From Acidobacteriota bacterium (GTDB taxonomy: Bacteria; Acidobacteriota; UBA6911): 9,687 nucleotides of DNA. The position numbers were made by a program, and so were the translations under genes. The notes beneath the pieces are model-generated. The model had not been told where the DNA came from. It ran no database searches and worked only from the letters and a program-made list of their open reading frames with translations. Below are positions 4,859-9,687 of the stretch, piece by piece. Numbering within the stretch: the stretch's first letter is position 1; each line of letters starts with the position of its first letter. The stretch lies in contig JAIRVC010000029.1 in assembly GCA_031254095.1 (NCBI GenBank), forward strand, positions 1 through 9,687, written 5' to 3'.

Positions 4859-6697
4859 ATGAGTACGGAAAATCTGATGTTGTTCGCCATAATTATTCCG
4901 ATAGTTGCGGCGGTCATTACGCTGGTCGTGGTCAGGAAAAACAGTATGGCGGCAGGCGGCGTAACGATAGCCGCCAGCTTCGTAAACCTTTTCCTGGCGT
5001 ACCGGATTTACGGGACAGAGACTTCCGTCTCAGTGCCATGGGCGGGTTGGTTCTTTGAATTTACCCTGAGAAACTACCAGTTCAGTTCATTCATTTTGAT
5101 TTCCGTGGCGATATTCGGGGCGCTGCTGTCGGTTTACAACGCAATCTTTCTCAAGGAAAAAGCCAACGGCTGGCTCTTTCACGCGTACTTTCTGCTGACG
5201 ATCGGCTTTGTCAACGGCGTGGTTTTTGCCGACAACCTGATCCTTTTGCTTTTCTTCTGGGAAGGGCTCCTTGGGATTATGTTCGGCATGATTTATCTCG
5301 GGGGCGCGAACGCCTACAGGACATCGATAAAGGCGGCAATTATTGCCGGCGTTACGGACTTGTGCATGATGTTCGGTATCGGGACGGCGATTTATCTCGC
5401 TAAAACGGCGACGATATCGGATATGAAAGTTTCCATGGAAGGCTTGGGCGGCCTCGCGTTTGTGCTGCTCGTAATCGGCGCGATTTCCAAGGCCGGCGCC
5501 ATGCCGTTTCATACATGGATTCCCGACGCCGCGTCAGACGCGCCAATGCCGTTTATGTCGTTTTTCCCGGGAGCGCTGGAAAAACTGCTTGGCATCTACC
5601 TTCTTGTCCGTATTACGCTCGATATTTTTGAACTTGACGGAATGTCTTGGGGCTCCACAATGCTTATGATCATCGGCGCCTTAACGATTGTTCTGGCGGT
5701 GGCGATGGCGCTGATTCAAAAGGATTACAAGCGCCTCCTTTCGTATCACGCGATCAGTCAGGTCGGCTACATGATTCTCGGCATCGGCACCTGCACCCCC
5801 GTCGGCATTGTCGGCGGCCTGTTTCACATGATCAACAATACCCTCTACAAATGCTGCCTGTTTTTGACCGGCGGCTCGATGGAGAGGCAGGCGGGGACGA
5901 CCGACCTGAAAAAGATCGGCGGGCTGAAATCGCAAATGCCGCTCACGTTTATCATCTTCATTATCGCCGCCGCGTCCATTTCGGGCGTGCCGCCGTTCAA
6001 TGGATTTTTCTCAAAAGAAATGGTTTATGACGGCGCGCTTGAGCGGGGAACGATATTTTACCTCGCGGCCGTTCTTGGGTCGGTCATGACGGCGGCTTCT
6101 TTCCTGAAGCTCGGTCACGCCGCTTATGTGGACAAGCGCGGCGATGTGAGCAAGGTAAAAGAAGCGCCCGCGGCGATGCTTGTGCCGGGAATGATTCTTG
6201 CGGCGCTCTGCCTTTTCTTCGGATTGGGCAATGTGTTTCCGTTGCGTGAATTTATTCAGCCGGTTCTCGGCGCGCGCCTTGAAGGACACGACTTTTCGGG
6301 TTTCCATTTTAATATCGTCCTTGTGGGCGGAACCGTCGTCGCTCTCGCGCTGGCGGTTATCAACCATTTCGTCGGGGTAAAGAAAACCGGCAACGGGCTT
6401 GGCGCGGTCGATCATGTTCACTACGCGCCCGGACTGCACCAGGTGTATGATGCCGCGGAAAAGAGATATTTCGATCCTTACAACTGGGCAAAGAATGTTG
6501 GCCGTGTCGTGGCGTATATTGGATGGGGCATCGACAGGGGCATAGATTTCTTTTTCAGCAAAATCATTCCATTTGCCGCGATGGGGATTTCCGCCGTCAT
6601 CCGCTCGCTGCACAACGGAAGCCATGTTACATATCTTGCCTGGTCGCTGGCCGGCCTCGCGCTCGTAATTATCGCCTGCATGACGGGTCGTCTGTAG
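4859..6697 (+). CDS. Antiporter-like membrane subunit 2 (NuoL-length) of complex I-like hydrogenase
   Basis: This 612-residue polytopic protein is as long as complex I NuoL and is the largest of the three pump-like paralogues. Glu135 (LFFWEG), Lys211 (ISKAGAMPFHTW), Lys242 in TM8 and Lys386 (GFFSKE) are all conserved. TM8 reads SFFPGALEKLLGIY: the usual histidine six residues before the lysine is Phe236, and Glu241 sits next to Lys242. After a late helix (about 484-507) comes a soluble or amphipathic stretch (about 508-590) rich in Tyr, Asp, Lys and Trp, then a last helix (592-609). This arrangement resembles the lateral helix and final anchor of NuoL, so it may be the distal, clamp-forming subunit. 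ATG at 4859 has AGGA at 4845-4848, ten bases upstream. Family placement is certain; the equivalence to NuoL is inference. Confidence 0.92.
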   Translation: MSTENLMLFAIIIPIVAAVITLVVVRKNSMAAGGVTIAASFVNLFLAYRIYGTETSVSVPWAGWFFEFTLRNYQFSSFILISVAIFGALLSVYNAIFLKEKANGWLFHAYFLLTIGFVNGVVFADNLILLLFFWEGLLGIMFGMIYLGGANAYRTSIKAAIIAGVTDLCMMFGIGTAIYLAKTATISDMKVSMEGLGGLAFVLLVIGAISKAGAMPFHTWIPDAASDAPMPFMSFFPGALEKLLGIYLLVRITLDIFELDGMSWGSTMLMIIGALTIVLAVAMALIQKDYKRLLSYHAISQVGYMILGIGTCTPVGIVGGLFHMINNTLYKCCLFLTGGSMERQAGTTDLKKIGGLKSQMPLTFIIFIIAAASISGVPPFNGFFSKEMVYDGALERGTIFYLAAVLGSVMTAASFLKLGHAAYVDKRGDVSKVKEAPAAMLVPGMILAALCLFFGLGNVFPLREFIQPVLGARLEGHDFSGFHFNIVLVGGTVVALALAVINHFVGVKKTGNGLGAVDHVHYAPGLHQVYDAAEKRYFDPYNWAKNVGRVVAYIGWGIDRGIDFFFSKIIPFAAMGISAVIRSLHNGSHVTYLAWSLAGLALVIIACMTGRL

Positions 6698-6712
6698 TGG
6701 AGGAGTTCTGAC

Positions 6713-8149
6713 GTGATAACCCTTTTTATAGCGGTTCCTCTGGTAGTCGTTCTGATCCTGAATCTGCTGCCCAGAAAACTGGCCAACGCCTTGAGTTTCT
6801 GGTGCGGCATGGCTCTGACGGTTATTTCGGGCGTTTATGTTCTGACGACGTCGCAGAGTTCCTGGCTTTTCGGTTTTGATCCGGTTAAGCGGATTCTGAA
6901 CTGGGAAATCGTTCCCAGCGACCTGTCCGCCGTAATGTTTGTTTCAATAGCGCTGGTGGTTTTTTCCGCTTTCTGGGTGGGCCAATACCTGTTCTCCGAC
7001 AAAAACAGGCAGTTCATTTTCAACAATCTGTTGTTGCTTTGCATGGTAGGAATGAACGGCGTCGTGTTCTCGCGGGATCTTTTCACGCTGTATGTTTTTC
7101 TTGAGATAGTAGCCGCCTCGTCCTTCATTTTGATCGCGCTGGAAAAAACAAAGGCCGGTATTGAAGGGGCTTTCAAATACGTGCTTCTTTCCGCCATAGC
7201 CACCGTGCTGATTTTGTCTTCCATTGCCCTGTTATTCATGACCTGCGGCAGTCTTGATTATCATACGGTCCGCGCCTGCCTGACTTCCGGGCAGCTTGAC
7301 GCGGGCGCGTCGAGGTTCGCGCTCTTTGCCGTCTGCCTGTTCGTCGCCGGCCTCTTTATAAAGGGCGGCATTGTTCCATTTCACGGCTGGCTGCCCGATG
7401 CTTATTCGTCCGCGCCCACGGCCGCTTCCGTACTGCTTGGCGGCATCGTAACCAAGGCGGCGGGCGTTTTTACGCTGGTTCAGCTCGCGCAAAACGTTTT
7501 TGGCTTTGACAAACCTTCGCCTGTTTTGCTGGGCTTCGGTATGCTTTCGATCGCCGTCGGCGCTTTCGCGGCGCTGGGGCAGAAAGATTTTAAAAGAATG
7601 CTGGCGTATTCGAGCATCAGCCAGATCGGATACATAATCATTGGGCTTGGTTCGGCCAATGTTTTCGGCGTGGTCGGCGCGATATTCCACATTTTCAACC
7701 ATTCGGTTTTTAAAACGCTTCTTTTTGTGAACGCGGCCGCTGTGGAGAAACAATCCGGAACGGTTGACATGGACAGGCTGGGCGGTCTTTCAAACAAAAT
7801 GCCGGTGACCGGTTTCACCTCGGTGCTCGCGTTCCTTTCGACCGCCGGAGTTCCGCCGCTGTCGGGATTCTGGAGCAAGCTTTTGATAATACTCGGCGTC
7901 TGGCAGTCCGGTTCGCCGACGGTGGCCATAATCGCGATTCTGCTCAGTTTGATGACTCTGGCGTATTTCCTTTCGATGCAACGCCGCGTGTTCTTCGGGA
8001 AACTGGCGGCCGGTCTTGAGGAAATCCGTGAAGCCGATTTTCGCGCGCTTGTTCCGGCGGTCGTGCTGGCGGTCATCACGCTGGTTATCGGCCTGATATT
8101 CCCGTGGCTTTTAGGCACTTTTCTCGTTCCTCTGGAGAGCCTGTTATGA
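6713..8149 (+). CDS. Antiporter-like membrane subunit 3 (NuoM/NuoN/MrpD-type) of complex I-like hydrogenase
   Basis: This 478-residue polytopic protein of the proton-antiporter family is the third pump-like subunit. The channel residues are Glu131 (TLYVFLEIVAASS), Lys217 (LFIKGGIVPFHGW), Lys248 in TM8 (GGIVTKAAGVF) and Lys389 (SGFWSK). The TM8 region, APTAASVLLGG before the lysine, has no histidine and is closer to NuoM, NuoN and MrpD than to NuoL. The start is GTG at 6713 with an excellent GGAGGAG (6699-6705) seven bases upstream. It begins 15 bp after the previous gene and overlaps the next by four bases (ATGA), so its translation is probably coupled to the J-like gene. It should pass protons or sodium in series with the two preceding subunits. 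Confidence 0.92.
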   Translation: MITLFIAVPLVVVLILNLLPRKLANALSFWCGMALTVISGVYVLTTSQSSWLFGFDPVKRILNWEIVPSDLSAVMFVSIALVVFSAFWVGQYLFSDKNRQFIFNNLLLLCMVGMNGVVFSRDLFTLYVFLEIVAASSFILIALEKTKAGIEGAFKYVLLSAIATVLILSSIALLFMTCGSLDYHTVRACLTSGQLDAGASRFALFAVCLFVAGLFIKGGIVPFHGWLPDAYSSAPTAASVLLGGIVTKAAGVFTLVQLAQNVFGFDKPSPVLLGFGMLSIAVGAFAALGQKDFKRMLAYSSISQIGYIIIGLGSANVFGVVGAIFHIFNHSVFKTLLFVNAAAVEKQSGTVDMDRLGGLSNKMPVTGFTSVLAFLSTAGVPPLSGFWSKLLIILGVWQSGSPTVAIIAILLSLMTLAYFLSMQRRVFFGKLAAGLEEIREADFRALVPAVVLAVITLVIGLIFPWLLGTFLVPLESLL

Positions 8150-8679
8150 CGATTTCTCCAAATGATTTTTTTATTTTTATTTCGCTCGCGCTTATGACGC
8201 TTTCCGCCCTCTGGGCGGTTATGGCGACGGATATTCTCAAGTCGGCGCTCGGATTGGCGCTGACGAGCGTGTTTCTCTCCATCGTCATTTTTCTGCTGGG
8301 ATCGCCGCTGGCGGCGGTATTCGAGCTTTCGGTCTGCGCCGGCCTTATCACGGTGGTTTTTATAAGCGCCATCAGCATGATTAAGCCGGAAGGACACACG
8401 CGCGGGGAAGATCTCGGCTTACGGAGGAAGCGGCGGTTAAAAAAGTATCTTCCGCTTCCGCTCCTGCTGGTTATCGCCGGTATTCTGCTGTGGGTGAACC
8501 GGACCGGCTTGCCCGTATCGCCGCCCCCCCCGGACGGTTCGCCGCTTACCATGCTTGAAGTCATGTGGGACGAGCGCCGGATTGACCTTGCAGGTCAGGC
8601 GATAATGATACTGGTCGGCGTTTTCGGCATCGTCGTTTTGTTTAAGGAATACATGAATCGGAAAGGGAGCGCTGACTAA
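8146..8679 (+). CDS. NuoJ-like (MrpB-like C-terminus) membrane subunit
   Basis: A 177-residue membrane protein. The N-terminal part (1-80) has three helices and the block F-E-L-S-V-C-A-G-L-I-T-V-V-F (59-72), matching the NuoJ/ND6 segment that carries the flexible pi-bulge helix TM3 in complex I. A basic linker (84-100), another helix (about 101-117), a proline-rich stretch (P126-P129) and a final helix ending GVFGIVVLFKE (158-168) follow. This extra half is absent from ordinary NuoJ and recalls Mrp/Mbh B-type subunits. An upstream in-frame GTG at 8104 is rejected: ATG at 8146 overlaps the preceding stop as ATGA and has GGAG (8134-8137) eight bases upstream. It should link the hydrogenase-proximal channel to the pumps. 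A run of eight C at 8524-8531 encodes the proline stretch. Confidence 0.85.
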   Translation: MTISPNDFFIFISLALMTLSALWAVMATDILKSALGLALTSVFLSIVIFLLGSPLAAVFELSVCAGLITVVFISAISMIKPEGHTRGEDLGLRRKRRLKKYLPLPLLLVIAGILLWVNRTGLPVSPPPPDGSPLTMLEVMWDERRIDLAGQAIMILVGVFGIVVLFKEYMNRKGSAD

Positions 8680-8994
8680 ATGGAAATCATGTCGATGTTT
8701 TGGGTTCTTGCGTCTTTTGTGATCCTCCTTTTCATCATCGGGATTTATTACCTTCTGGTTACGCGCAACCTTTTGCGCATTCTGATCGGAATGGAGATTC
8801 TTACCAAGGGCGTGACGCTTCTGCTGGTCGCGGCCGGGTATCTGACCGGCCGGACAAACATCATTCAGCCGATAATAATCACCATGATCGTAGTTGAGGT
8901 CGTGATTATCGCTGTTGCGGCCGGGGTGGTTATCGCGGCGTACCGCAGCAACGGAACGGTAAACATTCGTTCGCTGCGTAATCTGAAAGGTTAG
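8680..8994 (+). CDS. NuoK/MrpC/HyfE-like small membrane subunit
   Basis: A 104-residue protein with three membrane helices, the usual size for NuoK and MrpC. The two buried glutamates that complex I NuoK uses in proton transfer have clear counterparts: Glu39 in the TM2 block R-I-L-I-G-M-E-I-L and Glu73 in TM3 (T-M-I-V-V-E-V-V-I-I-A-V). The start codon follows the preceding stop directly (TAAATG), with AGGGAG (8664-8669) about ten bases upstream. Together with the NuoJ-like protein before it, it should form the hydrophilic axis leading from the hydrogenase module to the antiporter-like subunits. The family is clear. NuoK versus MrpC naming is arbitrary, because the two are homologous. Confidence 0.88.
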   Translation: MEIMSMFWVLASFVILLFIIGIYYLLVTRNLLRILIGMEILTKGVTLLLVAAGYLTGRTNIIQPIIITMIVVEVVIIAVAAGVVIAAYRSNGTVNIRSLRNLKG

Positions 8995-9005
8995 GGAAAT
9001 AGAAC

Positions 9006-9347
9006 ATGAATGATTACCTGCTTTTATTGCCGCCCATAGCGTTTCTGATTATTTTCGTCTTTGTGTGGCTGCAATATGCCGGCCTCAAGGTTTTATCGTC
9101 GGGCGAAAAATGGCCGAAAGAGAAAGGCAAGACGGAATCTTACGCCTGCGGGCATGACCTCGGCGGTGATTCCCGCGTCAATCCGAATTACAGCCAGTTT
9201 TTCCCGTTTGCCTTTTTTTTCACGATCATGCACGTTGTGGCGCTGGTCGTGGCGACGTATCCGAGAGGAGACGCCGGGGCGATCTGGGTAGGCGTGGGGT
9301 ACCTGGTTTCAGCGTCCGTAAGCCTTTTTATTCTGTTCAAGAGGTAG
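9006..9347 (+). CDS. NuoA-like (complex I subunit 3 type) membrane subunit with altered TM2
   Basis: A 113-residue protein with three membrane helices and the signature loop T-E-S-Y-A-C-G-H-D (43-51), equivalent to the conserved ESYECG-D loop of NuoA/ND3. This loop sits near the quinone cavity of complex I and its cysteine (Cys48 here) marks the active/deactive switch in mitochondria. In TM2, NuoA normally reads I-F-D-V-E; here the residues are I-M-H-V-V, so the Asp and Glu are replaced by His76 and Val78. It begins 11 bp after the K-like gene, with GGG just upstream, and is followed directly by the B-like gene, as nuoA is by nuoB. It should clamp the membrane arm to the peripheral arm. Altered acidic residues suggest a hydrogenase-adapted form. 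Confidence 0.87.
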   Translation: MNDYLLLLPPIAFLIIFVFVWLQYAGLKVLSSGEKWPKEKGKTESYACGHDLGGDSRVNPNYSQFFPFAFFFTIMHVVALVVATYPRGDAGAIWVGVGYLVSASVSLFILFKR

Positions 9348-9353
9348 TGCATC

Positions 9354-9687
9354 ATGGGTCTTATCAGTAATCTTGCAACCTGGTCGCGCATAAAATCTCC
9401 CTGGATTATTCATTTTAACACCGGGGCGTGCAACGCCTGCGATATTGAGATTGTAGCCGCCATAACGCCAAGATTCGACTTGGAGCGTTTCGGCGTCCTT
9501 CTGCGAGGAACGCCGCGCCACGCGGATGTTCTGCTCTGTTCCGGTCCGTTGACAAGGCAGATTGAATCACGCCTTGTGCGCGTTTACGAGCAGATGGCAA
9601 ATCCCAAATTCGTGGTTGCCGTCGGCACCTGCGCCTGTTCAGGCGGCGTATTTAAAGGTTGCTATAATATACAAGGCGGTATGGACG
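9354..9687 (+). CDS. NuoB-like / group 4 [NiFe] hydrogenase small subunit (partial, runs off right edge)
   Basis: The first 111 residues of the electron-transfer subunit that holds the [4Fe-4S] cluster next to the active site. Cluster ligands are Cys26 and Cys29 in N-T-G-A-C-N-A-C-D-I-E, Cys93 in G-T-C-A-C-S-G-G and Cys103 in G-C-Y-N-I-Q-G-G. The CxxC spacing and the GCYN block are those of energy-converting hydrogenases (Hyc, Hyf, Ech and Mbh type); true complex I NuoB has two adjacent cysteines. CNAC instead of the more usual CNGC is a small deviation. There is no signal peptide, which fits a cytoplasm-facing hydrogenase. GAGG (9341-9344) lies nine bases before ATG, and the gene starts six bases after the NuoA-like gene. 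The large subunit should be encoded downstream, but only its presence would settle hydrogenase versus a non-hydrogenase relative. Confidence 0.9.
   Translation, partial: MGLISNLATWSRIKSPWIIHFNTGACNACDIEIVAAITPRFDLERFGVLLRGTPRHADVLLCSGPLTRQIESRLVRVYEQMANPKFVVAVGTCACSGGVFKGCYNIQGGMD

Noticed and set aside
8104..8145. Upstream GTG start adding 14 residues to the NuoJ-like protein
   Set aside because: It would overlap the previous gene by 46 bases, whereas ATG at 8146 has a good ribosome site and the typical ATGA overlap.
7480..8397. A 305-codon minus-strand frame opposite the third antiporter-like gene
   Set aside because: It is antisense to two well-supported membrane protein genes, and its Arg/Lys/Ser-rich sequence is the expected complement of hydrophobic codons.

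Overview
The window looks like part of the genome of a strictly anaerobic, fermentative or hydrogen-metabolising bacterium of middling GC content (mid-50s % by eye). Two things point to this: an oxygen-sensitive glycyl radical enzyme, and an operon for a membrane-bound, complex I-like group 4 [NiFe] hydrogenase (or close relative). No marker here fixes the phylum. A PVC-type or other uncultured gut or sediment anaerobe would fit, but that is a guess.

Layout: (1) bases 1-61 carry a convincing minus-strand sigma70-type promoter overlapped by a perfect spaced inverted repeat. It points off the left edge, so another regulated gene probably starts there. (2) Bases 62-2506, minus strand, encode an 814-residue glycyl radical enzyme of the pyruvate formate-lyase superfamily. 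It has Gly790 as the radical site and Cys454 as the likely thiyl cysteine, but Tyr replaces the Glu found two residues after this Cys in the dehydratase and decarboxylase members. (3) Bases 2507-3328 are about 820 bp of divergent intergenic DNA with no convincing large gene. It holds a 28-bp near-perfect palindrome, a short direct repeat, candidate promoters on both strands, a possible 18-codon leader ORF, and a hairpin-rich leader in front of the operon. (4) From 3329 to the right edge, seven tightly packed plus-strand genes form one operon. It encodes three antiporter-like proton-channel subunits (NuoL/M/N and Mrp type; 481, 612 and 478 residues), a NuoJ-like protein with an extra C-terminal membrane domain, a NuoK/MrpC-like protein, a NuoA-like protein and the start of a NuoB-like [4Fe-4S] subunit. 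The last gene runs off the edge at base 9687.

How the genes work together: the NuoB-like subunit has hydrogenase-type cysteine spacing (CxxC, C, C) rather than the adjacent CC of true complex I. The catalytic arm is therefore most likely a [NiFe] hydrogenase, whose large subunit, NuoH-like anchor and ferredoxin-like subunits would lie just downstream. The three antiporter-like subunits, with NuoJ-, NuoK- and NuoA-like proteins, would form a long complex I-style ion-pumping arm that couples H2 production or consumption to a proton or sodium gradient. The combination of three pumps, J, K and A homologues and a hydrogenase-type small subunit, in the gene order LMN-J-K-A-B, is the most interesting feature of the window. 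Whether the divergent glycyl radical enzyme is metabolically linked to the hydrogenase cannot be decided from the sequence.
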